Assembly: GCA_025642065.1 (NCBI GenBank)
Contig: JAODUP010000162.1
Span: forward strand, 211,501 to 275,500
Direction: 5' to 3'
Source: Paralvinella palmiformis
Lineage: Eukaryota > Annelida > Polychaeta > Terebellida > Alvinellidae
Length of the DNA: 64,000 bases
Below the pieces are notes generated by a model. The model saw nothing but the letters and a program-made list of their open reading frames with translations, had not been told where the DNA came from and made no database searches. A program made the translations under genes and the position numbers. This document shows positions 50,561 to 62,110 of the stretch, piece by piece (the first letter of the stretch is position 1; every line of letters begins with the position of its first letter).

Positions 50561-51609
50561 ATTGGGTAAATATAACAAGTATATGAAAAATATATCATTT
50601 GTAGTGTTATATTTCTGTAATTTTAGTTTATTAGTAGTTCCCATGTGCCAGCTTTGGATGTAATTAACAGAGTGTTTGGCTGTAATCATTTTCTCTTGAT
50701 CTGACTTCTAGTCATTCTTTGCATGGCCTCATTTACTGTTCCGTTCAATTACACATGCTCACACATTTCGATAGTTATGACATGTCTTTGTGATAAAGTC
50801 ACTAATTAGAGCATTGGGTATCATGGTTAAGTTTGGCTTCAAAAGACAACAGAGAAATACACCTAATAAATTTATTTATTGTTCATATATTCATTATTAA
50901 GGTTGAAAAACAATATAATTGTATTTTCCCCTAAATTATGCCAAATATACCTTCCCTTTTAGTTTGACCCACATATAAGTCGCACTCAGTTTTGGTGTTG
51001 AATTTGACTTATATGCAAGCATATATGGTTTGTCACATCCAGATTCCATCTCTTGATGTATGTTAACGATGCTGCAATTTTGCTAAGTGCAAGAGCACTA
51101 CGACTGCATGTATACTTCACATCACATACTTTTTTCACGTGGCTGGTAACATATCTGTATCTTATTTCAGCTTGGATGACAAATTTAACCATAAACCCAC
51201 ATTAACCTGGTGAGTAACCATATATTTTCACCTAAATATTAAGCCGAGTAATTCAATCCACCTGAAGACAAGCATTGTTCACCGGATATTTATATCTGTC
51301 TATATTAATACACATAGCAAACTTGCCAATATAAAAGCATCAAATAGTAACAAAAGACAGTATATGTAAAAATATAATACTGAGCAAATTAACAAAACAA
51401 CGTCCCATTCAAAATATTTTCCCATTTATGGTCAACTCGTGGCATACTTTGGCAACACCCCATTCCAGGACATAATCCTATTTTCAATTTGCTGATTAAT
51501 TAATGGATTATATTAATCAGATAATGTTGCCAGCATCTGGAATGGGTTACAACCAACTCACGGAATATAAACATCATCTTCCCATCTGGGCAATGTCCCG
51601 ATACTATTA

Positions 51610-54600
51610 TCATACTTCCACATCTGGATCCGATCCAGGTCTTCCGGCCGCTTTCAGTTTGGCCTCGTTTTTCAAACTTGGTTGTTCAGTTCTCGTGTGC
51701 CATACTAGGATCTGAAAAATGCGGAATCAAATGAAGGCTAGTTCAATCGGAACTGCGACCAAAAATCATGCTGATCATGCTTTTGCCTACCTTTGTGCAA
51801 CCATCTGCTTTAGGTTCCAGATCGTTTAATCTAATTCCAAGTTTTGAGATTAAATCTGATTCAAGTTCTCCACGTCGAACGATGTTACTGAACTCTGCTG
51901 TTGGATGGTCAAAGAAGAGTCTCAGGCTAACTGCAAAGCCTGCCATGTCCATTGCAAATGGTCTGTCAGGCATCCAATAGGTAAACCAGCCAACCACCTT
52001 GCCACTTTTAACAATTGGTCGTTCATATCGGAGATAGCCAACAATGCCCACTGGCCAAACGGACACCTTCTTGGTGAAACGCATCTGAAATAAGTGAAAA
52101 TGGTCACTCCTTTCTAATGGAAAAACTCACTAAAAATCAAACCCAATAATTTCACTAATTCTGATCAATTATCATTAAGATTCTATTTGCATTAGTGTTA
52201 AATAATTCATACTTGTTAAAAATAAATTAGTAACAGGAAGGACATAAAGAAAGAACCCAATAATTTTCATAATTCCCAACAATAGACAATTTTCATGATG
52301 ACTGCGCCATCTAGCAAACTTCCATTTGCGGGTCGTATTTCACCGAGCTCGCTGAACCATCTGATAAAAACATTCTTTTACCAATTGTGAGATCACGGAG
52401 ATCACAATATGTTTCATATATATCGATAACATGTCTATTACAGTTCCCGACTTGATGATTTATTTTCAATAACATGTAATTTTTCAGGCAAAAATAAACT
52501 GTCAACTTTCCCCATACAAATAATCTTATCTATTAATAAAAAATAATTCTATGTTATATTTAATAAAAATGAAACTGCTACAATAACTTGTAGATCGATT
52601 TAGTTCTGTGAATCCCCGAAAACGTAAATTTACAAACAATTAGTGAATTAAGCTTCTTGTTCCATGCTACTACTACATGGTTTTACTGACCCTCAAACTA
52701 CAGTAGATGTGGACTGCACATGCATCACAGAAATTGTCTATTATGATAAGATTTATATCTGTACTGTGCTATGTAATTCATACTTCTTCAAAAAGCTGCA
52801 AGTCATAAGTGTTGTCATCATCAGCAAAGTAGACAACTCCATCAGTTCTGTCACTGTCAATATGTTTTCTTAGCCAACTCAGGCCTTTGTTTCTCTGTAA
52901 AACACCCCGGGGTTTTAGCCAGTTTGGATCTGTGGACTTCATCTTGTATTCAGGCGGCGTAGGCTCATTCAAGTGCGTGTACTTCAAGCCGCTTCTCCTC
53001 AAAAGATTGCTCACCAAGTCTGATTTCACAGCAGCATCCTCAATCACAATCCAATGGAAATTTGGCACATTGATGAACGTATTCGCCAGTCGTGTCAGTT
53101 CAGCCTTCTGGACGGGTCTGGCGTAAGTAGGAGTGATTGCATATATGATGGGAATTGGTGATGACAGCACTTCTAAAATATGGCCGATCTGATCTGGAAA
53201 TTCTCGTTTCATTTTCTGTTCAGCCAATTTCAAGCGTTTTTCATACTCCGCCAGTTCCTTGCCCCGCTGTTGTAACAGTTCAAATTCCTCCTTGTAGAGA
53301 TCAACTTTTGATTGCTCATGTTGCCTCGCTCCATCATTCTGAGGACAGAAGTTTTCTAAGTGGCAGAAAACAAAAAGGAGTCTTATTCTTGTATACATTG
53401 TAATGTATTTAACAAATATCAAACATGGAAAAGGTAATTAGGTGGAAAATAGAAGTTTAAACTTGAAACTTATCTTCATCTCCCGTAGCATTCACACAAC
53501 AAATGTGGAAAAACACTCATTAACATTTTATCACATAACAAACAATTGGCAATAAATAAGACAAATAGCAAGAGATTCTGGACTTGAAATTCACTAAATA
53601 AAGGTCACAGAAATAAAAGTAATTAATTAAACACGCATATTTACTGAAATTTATATATTCTAACATCTTGCTAATATGTGATCATAAATGAGATACGTGT
53701 CTTATATTGATGAAATCCATTTTCTATGTCATGAATCTGGTATTCAACTGTTTGAAAGACTTGATTAAAAAATCACAAATAGTTGAATGGCAAGTTATCC
53801 CAAGTTGTGCAGTATAGCATTTATTGAAAGGGACTAAAAGGTGGAAGTGCATTAAATTTGTTATAATTGTTTTCTTACTCTTTATCCCAAAGGCAATTCT
53901 ATGTCCTAATGATCTCATGTATCTGTGTCAGACATGGGGTCAATGGACTAGTTGCCAGTTAGGTAGTTTTCCCAACTGTTCGCTAGGTGCAGCACCGATT
54001 TCGCCATATCTGGTGAGGTTGGCCAACGAGAGACTTTGAAAACAACATACACCTCCTACGATTTAGATCAATGATATGGACTTAAAACGAATAATACATT
54101 TTCTATTAGATGAAATGGTATTCTATCCGAAAACAATAGTCAATCGCAAATAAGTTTTGATAATTAGGAGTAACTGGCGGATTATTACAAGGCATTTTCA
54201 GTGTTGTTGATCCATCAGCCTGTCAAACTACATGCCACTGAGTTTAGCAAGTGGTCATATAAAAATATATATTCAGACATAATTTCCATTTGTACTGGTA
54301 TGTGTTCTCTGTTTGTCAACATTGAGCCCCGAAGATGATAAACATGATCAATACACACACATCTGGATGTCTGCCAATGCCATTTATCATGACTGGTCAC
54401 AATGAATGACAGCTGAGCCAAGTCACTTATTTTATCTTGTTTACATGCATTCCTAACTTGCCTTTTCGATGTCTTAAGATTTTTCACAATAAACTCCATT
54501 TTCCCTCCTCAAAAAATCGCCTTAACTGCCAGTATTTACAGTACAATTATTTTCAATATGTTGCTCAAAACAAATAAATTTTAGTTTCTTCCATTTTTCC

Positions 54601-56648
54601 CCAAAGATTTATTGCAAACCAACAGATATGAGGACTATATCCTATTATAATTTGTAAAAGTGCATATGTGTATGAATAGCATGAAAAATATATTAACATT
54701 TGTCAAATCTTGGGGTTTCTTCCATTTCTTCCCAAAATGGAAGGGAAAAAAAAAAAAATTTCCGTAGCGGAAATAACCCAGTTTTTACCGTGGTTATTAC
54801 CGTCCATCAAAGAAACATGCCAACCCTGCATGGGAAATACTTACAAGTCTCAATTACATACTTTGATGCTATTGCAAAAGAAAGTAATCCATAATATTAC
54901 CAAAGCTAGTTATTTAGATCATATGCATCCATTGTTTGTTCAATAGAAGTATTTGAAATTTTTAGATATTGTAAAATTAAAAACCTTGATTATAATCTAT
55001 AAAGCGAAAAATAAAATTTTGGCTGTTGTTACGTATCCGAGCATCGGAATCGTGTTCGTTGATGATAAAGGTCGTGATCACTCTACGCGCGTGCGCTAAG
55101 CTTGGGTGTTTCTGCCGATCAGACGCGGAACAGCAAGCTGAGCATCGGAATCGTGTGTTCGTTGGTGATAAAGATCCAAGCATTCAGTATCCTAACCATG
55201 CATCATCAATATTATTATAAATCTGAGCAATTTCATGATCATTTTTCATCTGCTCGCATCAGTGTCAGGAGCATAGTTGTAATTACTGCTACTAGCGTTT
55301 AATAAAGATATTATATTAAGTCTATTAATAGACAGTATAATCAGATTAAAAAGAAAATCTGACATTTATAAGAAAGCCAAGGAAATATTTTCTACAGGCA
55401 CACTATTTATTAACTTTTTTAATCTACCATAGTTAGTCTAAGTGGTTTTTTTTCCAAATGCATGCAGTATTTTTCCTGTGAGATTTTGTCATATTCAAAG
55501 ATATTTCTAGAACTAGGAAAATGAGTTTGCTATATTCCAGGATTTTTAGGACACCTGGGAACCCCGATTAATTGTAAAGTTGCACGGCTGTTCTATCAAT
55601 CATCTATTTATTTGATTTTTGTTTGTACCTCTTCAAAACTAACAAAAGCATCTTCTACTTTCAACCCAAATATAACTACTACATGCTCAGCCGCCATATT
55701 TGAGCGGAAGTTATAGTAATTGAGGAATAATGGGCACATGCGCATTAAGTGCTCGGACCTATAATGCTGAGATACAGGGTTCCGATGCTCGGATACGTAA
55801 CCACTTCGTAACATTTTACCTATCAATCTACAAGTTTTGTTCATAACAACAGAAGAAATACATTCATATGATACCAGGTCTAGTAAAAAAGGAAATTTTA
55901 CTGTAAAATTGTGTAAAACGAAAAGAAAGTTAATGTCAATTACTGAATTAGTATTATCGGTATTACATTATGGAACCAATTAGATGCAAATGTTTGTAAT
56001 GTTAAAATAATTAATATTTTTAAGCACATAATTAAGAATATGTTCATTTCTTTATATGACTGATACTGATGCTGTGGTATGTTTGTAATTTTATTTATTG
56101 TTCAAATAGATCTACATGTCATATATGATATAGGTCTAGAGTCTAATATTAATAAAGTAATAGATCTATCTATACACAATAATATGTTAATTGTTATTGG
56201 TACAACAATTAATTATTTTATAATTAAATTTATCTGGATTTTATGTTATTTCATAATAAAAGATATAGATCTATCTAATTACTTATCGACTATTCCACAT
56301 ATTTTTAAATTTGTCATGAACGTTATGTTAACAGTTAAGCCTTAAGGGGGATGCATTATTATACTATAGATCTAGATCTACAAGCAATGCTTCAAGCATC
56401 TTCTTTTTCAACATTCTATGTGTTTGCTTTCATTAAAATTGTTGAAATAAACGAACTGAAAACATGGCAATCAATTTTTAATATTATCTAAACTACAATT
56501 TAAGGAATCCACGTGGCTAATTCATTACTTCAGCTAAGCCGTAAAAGGCGTAAAGCTTACCTATGTTGTAAGCAAGCCAAACAACAGCTATTAGGAACAG
56601 AGTAACATAAATAAGAAGTAATCTTCGCGGTCTGAGACAGCGAATCAT
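51610..56648 (-). CDS. B3GAT3: Galactosylgalactosylxylosylprotein 3-beta-glucuronosyltransferase, GlcAT-I (4 exons, 351 aa)
   Basis: Exons are 56648-56561, 53355-52784, 52084-51791 and 51711-51610; they join in phase to 351 aa (human B3GAT3 335). The enzyme moves glucuronic acid from UDP-GlcA onto Gal-Gal-Xyl-Ser in the Golgi, finishing the linker for heparan and chondroitin sulfate (family knowledge). It is a type II membrane protein: a basic N-tail (CLRPRR), one membrane helix at about 10-27, then a charged, coiled-coil-like stem. The GT43 domain shows [16 protein letters not shown], the DXD motif as DDD at 208-210, [16 protein letters not shown], and DMAGFAV. The catalytic glutamate is E295 in RGELES, and VWHTRTE holds H323. 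The C-terminus GSDPDVEV and PRGVLQRN favour GlcAT-I over GlcAT-P/S. Intron 1 is over 3 kb and holds a LINE end split by a TIR element. Confidence 0.94.
54830..56050 (+). mobile_element. LINE 3' end (RT C-terminus) split by a TIR element, in B3GAT3 intron 1
   Basis: The left part reads [18 protein letters not shown] and [10 protein letters not shown]. The right part (from about 55815) reads [22 protein letters not shown] and the end of the ORF. The order matches the C-terminal tail of LINE (CR1/L2-like) reverse transcriptases. Confidence 0.7.
55028..55801. mobile_element. 774-bp TIR element
   Basis: The first 22 bp (55028-55049, starting GTTACGTATCCGAGCATC) are repeated exactly inverted at 55780-55801. 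A direct repeat of AGCATCGGAATCGTG lies internally at about 55139. The termini are precise; no clear target duplication. No transposase frame is visible. Confidence 0.8.
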
Positions 56649-57059
56649 AATCCTTTCCTAACTAGGCAGTTTTACTTTCATTGTCTTTCGCGGTGTTAGA
56701 TCTAGATCTAGACTCTAAAATAAATAATATTTTGTAAATACACCAGTAAAGAGCGAACACTCAGTGTCCGCTTGAAATATAAAACAAAGCTGTATATTTC
56801 GACCTTGCTTTACCTCAACGATCATTGTCTATTAACGAGCTGTTAATGAAGAATCTACCATGTTATTCTGTCTAATACAATATTTCCATACATGTGTAAT
56901 GTCATATTGAGATATCTGTATATTTGTACCCGCAGTTTGTCCATTTTTGGTATTTTTAAATATAACCGGTTTTAGTTTTGCTTATATTTGAAGATCAGTG
57001 AATGTTTGCGTGTTTGGCTGATATCAGTACTTGGATGAGTGCAAACATGCTTAAGTTAA

Positions 57060-57905
57060 ATGAGGAAAAGACAGAGCTCATTATTTTAACCCAAAACATC
57101 AGGTTAGGATAAATGAGGAATTACGGCTTCGGGTAGGTAATCATCCTGTTTCTGTAGCATCGTCAGTGAAGAACTTGGGAGTATATTTTGATACATCCCT
57201 GACTATGGAGAGGCAAGTAAATGCAATATCCAAAGCCTAGCTGCTATTACCAAATTCGTAATATTGGTCATATCAGGCTATACATCACATATTGGATGCT
57301 TCCAAAACACTGTCACACGCCCTGATAACATCTCGGCTAGATTACGGCAACGCTCTCCTGTATGGTCTTCCAAGCACACTGATGACACGGCTACAGGAAG
57401 TACAGAATTCTTCTGCCAGGTTAATCACTCGCACTCATAAAAGAGAACATATAACACCGGTCTTGAACTCACTGCTTCGGCTCCCGGTTATATATAGGTC
57501 GCAGTACAAGATTTTGATGTACAGTTTTAAGGCACTACCAGGGACTGCCCCTCAGTACTTAGAGGCACTTGTCGTACCGTATCAGCCGACAAGGTCTCTA
57601 CGGTCTGAGTCTGGAGTATTCTTAGCCGTACCAACAACACGTGAAGTGACACGCGGTATTAGATGTTTCAGAAAGGCTACTGCAACTTTATGGAATAATT
57701 TTCCAGTAACCATCAGAAAGTGCAAGACCCTTGATACATTCAAAAAGAAGCTAAAAACTTAATCTTTTTGTTTCAGCTTTTCCTAGCTGAATATATTATG
57801 TATTTGGCTGGAAAAAATTATGTATTCTTAAAGATTGTCAAGTGCCTTAGAGTAACCTTCTTACAGGTTATATAGGGCGCTATATAAATTTTGTATATTA
57901 TTATT
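57060..57905 (+). mobile_element. CR1/Jockey-type LINE, 3' end
   Basis: An open frame at 57292-57762 reads ALITSRLDYGNALLYGLP and ends FKKKLKT, the standard tail of such RTs; upstream frames with NPKH and SVKNLGVYFD continue 5' with breaks. The 3' end GGCGCTATATAAATTTTG then (ATT)n is a typical LINE tail. The copy is 5'-truncated. Confidence 0.85.
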
Positions 57906-57939
57906 ATTTGTTTGTTGTCATTTAATCTTGAATCAGACG

Positions 57940-57944
57940 ATACA

Positions 57945-57981
<37 letters not shown>

Positions 57982-57985
57982 CTGG
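57940..57985. repeat. (TG)n(AG)n microsatellite
   Basis: A TG run followed by an AG run. Comparable simple repeats lie at about 20008-20032 (CA) and 21992-22027 (GT). Confidence 0.9.
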
Positions 57986-58596
57986 TGGAGTAAAATTAAG
58001 AACCGTTTATGATTTTATATGATAACGAATGCATCCCACATGCAAAAGCCATCTATGCGTACGATACTTCATAGTTATTCGTCTACTCTGTTCTCTTTCT
58101 CGGCCTATACTATGATATAGCGTGAACACCGATGTTAACAATACCAAGATGCACAACCGGAAATGCTCCATTTAACGAATTACGTTTGTATGGATAAATG
58201 CTAACAAACTCCCGATAAATTACTTCTAGTCGACTACTCAAGTTCTGTTGCTAACATAACCTTGTTATCATGTATACGTTTCTCAGGTCAGTCTCTCCAC
58301 TTACGGGCTAAATTAGAACATTAATTAGTACTAATTCTGTTCGGATTTTGGTTCAATACAGCTATAGAAACCCCCTATACGAGTATAACGTTATTTCGGT
58401 TTGATTTTGCTATTCATATGAACAGTACTCGGTCCTAGACGACATGACGTCAGACATATCTTCCAGATCTAGGTCAGATATAACAATTAATGTCCGGGTG
58501 TACTCAGTGTACCAGATTGGTACTGTTCGTGGGAGATAATATTATTGTTCTTTGGCCACCTTGTTGTTGTTATTGTGATCGTTGTTGTTGTGGTTA

Positions 58597-58753
58597 GGTT
58601 GTTTAGCCTCGGCGCTAGTCACTTCTGGGACATATGGCCGAGGAACGTCTGCTTAGAGAAACACATCCCACAAACACAGCTATGAGCTGAATTCGCACCC
58701 ACAACATACATGTTTGCTGCGCAGTGCTCTAACCACTGCACTACCGGAACACC
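58597..58753 (-). repeat. SINE family C
   Basis: The minus-strand head GTAGTGCAGTGGTTAGAGCA and its B-box region are tRNA-like; the body contains CATATGGCCGAGG on plus. Confidence 0.7.
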
Positions 58754-59109
58754 TTTAGACATCTAGTAGTTTTCAAATTATTGTTATGTGCAATACTAAA
58801 GTTATATAATTTTAATTTATTTGGCATCGAAAAGGAGATTTGACTTATAAGGAATTGCATTGCTCATCCTTTGGAGAAAGCCATCCATTTATTTATAATA
58901 CTTGGTCTTTATAATTATATAACATATAAAACTTATAAAATTTGTAGCATATAACATATATTATCTAATCATCTTTGGGATATGATACTCAAAGGAAGGA
59001 TCCAGAGGATTGTTTTGCGGGGTCCGTTTTATGGTTAAATAAACTGAAGAATAAGTTTAAAATAACCCGTAACACGTATATTGGTACCATTTTATTGGCA
59101 TAATCAAGA

Positions 59110-59800
59110 TAAATCACATTATTCTATCAAATAATTTAACAGTTGCATAAAACATGAGCGACGTCTTAAAAATTCGTATCCTTGAACGTGAAGCAGTGAC
59201 AGATCCAGACAATATGATTGAAGTTTGTTCGGTATCTGCGGTGCCCATGCTGCACCGCCAAGAGCGTCCTTCCAGATAACGAAGTCTACAAATTGTTCAT
59301 GAATGTTCCGAATGGGAACATATAGCACAAACACAGAGATATTTGTTCAGAATTTGTTATCTCCGTCGTTTCGTCAGCCACAACAGAAACTAGCATTCTT
59401 CACGTCCTGAATCATAGACGATCTCATATAATGACCTACTTCTCTGATCAGTTCATTCTTCACGGTATACAAGATGTAGGTGGCAGTCTTCGGTGCATGT
59501 TTCAGGTGAGACTCCAAGATCCAGTACTATCAACGCTATTGAGATGAAAATCCAGAAGTGCCCGAAAATTTCCAAGATTACAATTGTCGGTTATAGTAGA
59601 GTCGTCAGGATATCCCATACTTTCTGACGACCACGCAAAACGATAACTTTCAGGATTGAGGGCAGATTTTTCCTGTTTTCATGGATGCATTCTTGGAGAA
59701 AACAGTATCACGTTTTTGTGCGATGGTGAGTTATTCCTGCTCCATGAAGGCTGCCACACCAGACCCCTTTAGATATGCGCCTGCGGTAGTTCACTGTTTT
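59110..59800 (-). pseudogene. hAT (DUF4371/ZMYM1-like) transposase, decayed
   Basis: Frames on minus give IHENRKNLPSILKVIVLRGR, LGNFRALLDFHLNS, VKNA then FCCG-like text and VVADETTEITNSEQISLCL, then IRNIHEQFVDFV. The order is that of the DUF4371 part of ZMYM1-like hAT transposases. Several frameshifts exclude function. Confidence 0.75.
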
Positions 59801-59880
59801 GTTATGTGTCTGATAATACAATCAAACCGCTTCCTCGCCTAAAAAAATCCTGCTGCCTGGATTTCTTATTTCAAAGCAGA

Positions 59881-61071
59881 TAATTATGATTCCATACCAT
59901 ACCGATGTTAAACATTCTGCAGTGACCCGATTTCATGATCATTCTCGTCATGTATGTTACTAAAACTTGGAGTATAACCTATATATAGTGTTTGCTATAC
60001 GTATTGAAATAATGGAGCATTTAGGACATATATTTGTTAACACGTACCTCATTATGGCTGTAGTCAGTATTGTTAGATAACGATTTCCTTCTGGACGGTC
60101 GGGATCCCGTTAGAAGGATTATCTAAATGAGAAACAGCATATATGCCCGATGAAATTACATCTGATCCATCCTCCGATATGGATGCCTTATCACCCACAT
60201 TTCCGGCTATTACCTCTTTAACCGTTCGAGAGGCAGTCGTAGAGGGCGAACGACGAGACCGGATGTTGTTCTAAGGCACTACCTTAATTGTTAGAATGGC
60301 CAGTTGTAATATGTTGATAAAGTCTCTCCGATCAGTAATATAGTAGTGATTCCTTTATCCCTGTTAGTTGAACTAGACCGAGTACATGTTCCAATTAAGT
60401 GTTCCAACTATACAGATAGTTCTAAATTATAGGCAAACAGATCGTTGTCATTAGTTATTTAACTGATTGCCCTGAAAACATTGCTATTAAAAAAAGATCT
60501 GCCCAGAGCTGCATTATCCTTAAGGCTGACTAGGCTGAAGCCCACGGGCCCCGCGACGATTTGTAAACGCTATTTTTATCTAAATGGGGCGATCGACCTC
60601 TAAGAATAACGAGGAGGAATGAAAGATGAAACACCCTTCTAACATGCCCCAGCTAGGATTTGAACCTATTGGTTGGCAGGAAGAATGACCCGCTCTCGAT
60701 GTAATGGCACCGGAATATTTCTCGGATAGTTCAGCTATCAGATAAGTTACACCAGTGAAACTGTTGTGTATATTACATATTATATTATATTATATTAGTA
60801 TAATTTGATAATATTTTTTTAAAATAATTATTTTCGTTTTTAATAGATCACGTGACGCCCTAGATTTTCGCCCACTCCAATTTTTGTACGCTAAAATTAG
60901 GTGTGCTAATGGTTGAGAGTTGTTGGCGTTGTTCTTGTGTAACAACCCCAAATTTCTTTCGCGCTTATTTATTCTTATATAATTAATTATACATATTTAT
61001 AGATAATGAATTAAACAAAATCTCAGGTACTAGCCGTACGATCCCATGTTGGTAATGCCATCTGGTTAGCG
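59881..61071. other. Intergenic, no gene seen
   Basis: Only a degenerate SINE-A piece (about 60585-60685, minus) is recognisable. Confidence 0.4.
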
Positions 61072-61860
61072 ATGCGTCCACGTAGTAGAAAACGTCCGAA
61101 GCAGATGGGTTCTAATGCAAATAATTTGATCACTTTGCCGATAACACAGTCTAATGGCAGAACCATCCAACATGTAACTATTGGTCTTATAAATTGTCAG
61201 TCGATCTGTAATACATCTGATGAAATATCTGATGCTGTTAAGGATATAGATCTTGGTGCTCTTGTCAGTACAGAGACTTGGCTGACTGGTAATGTTTCAA
61301 GCTAGAACTGGCTGACATTCTTAGATCTGCCAATCTGCACAAACATGGTCAAATCCGAGATATGGTCATATCCCGTGATGAGTGGCGCCTCCGTGGTCTA
61401 GTTGGTAGCGCGTTTTGACCACAGATCACTAGCACCCGAGTTCGAATTTCGGCGTGGACATACCTGAAGAGTGTTTTATCTTCGACTTCGCTTCATTACA
61501 GTTGGAGGTCGTTCGGCCCATTTAGCCTACCACGTGCGCAAAAGTGGCCATAAAACATCAATCATCATCATCATCATCATCATCATCTCCCGTGATGATG
61601 ATAATTCGGTCGAGGGTGTGTCTGTGTCTTCCATGTTGTCTGCTCATTTCCTTATTAGCATTAATGTATCTTTACAGAAACTGTCTGTTTCAGCTAAGTT
61701 ATTTCAAACGGGAAACATAAGTCGATTGACAAGGATGCTAAAGGCAGGATCTGGTATCCATATTATGGGGAAGATGGCACAGGAAGTGCATCACAACATG
61801 AACCACTTCAGCGGAGTGATTAAAGTATGGCAATTATTCCAGTTTTTTTTCTTTTTTACA
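61072..61860 (+). mobile_element. LINE ORF2 5' part (endonuclease), interrupted by SINE-A
   Basis: The frame reads VTIGLINCQSI and DLGALVSTETWLTGNVS, the start of an APE endonuclease. It has an internal deletion near 61305, then continues as LRSANLHKHGQIRDMVISRD. After the SINE (61382-61587) it resumes as SRDDDNSVEGVSVSSMLSAHF. Confidence 0.75.
61382..61587 (+). repeat. SINE family A, full length with target duplication
   Basis: The head GCCTCCGTGGTCTAGTTGGT and B-box GAGTTCGAATTTC are tRNA-like; the body ends CATAAAACATCA and an (ATC)n tail. The 11-bp duplication TCCCGTGATGA lies at 61371-61381 and 61588-61598. Confidence 0.9.
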
Positions 61861-61944
61861 TCAAGGTCGTAAGACCAAATCCAGGAACATGATTACGACG
61901 ACTAAGACTGTCGCAAAGTTAGATCCTGACGCATCAGGATATAG

Positions 61945-62110
61945 GGCGCCTTCGTGGTTCATCTGGTAGATGGGTTGGCCACAGATTTCAACCACCTCCG
62001 AGTTCAAATTTCGGTGTCGGCATTTCTGAAGGGTGTTTCATCTTTCACTTCGCTTCATTACTTTTGGAGGTCGCTTGGCTCACTTAGCCTGCCTACGCTG
62101 TCCACAAATG
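61945..62110 (+). repeat. SINE family A, 3'-divergent
   Basis: The tRNA-like head GGGCGCCTTCGTGGTTCATC and the body to GCTCACTTAGCCTGCC match the family; the tail is lost. Confidence 0.75.

Noticed and set aside
54215..54499. 94-aa minus-strand frame in B3GAT3 intron 1
   Set aside because: No splice partner, no motif, and located in an intron between LINE debris; not supportable as a gene.
61384..61460. tRNA gene
   Set aside because: It is the head of a SINE with target duplications and an (ATC)n tail.
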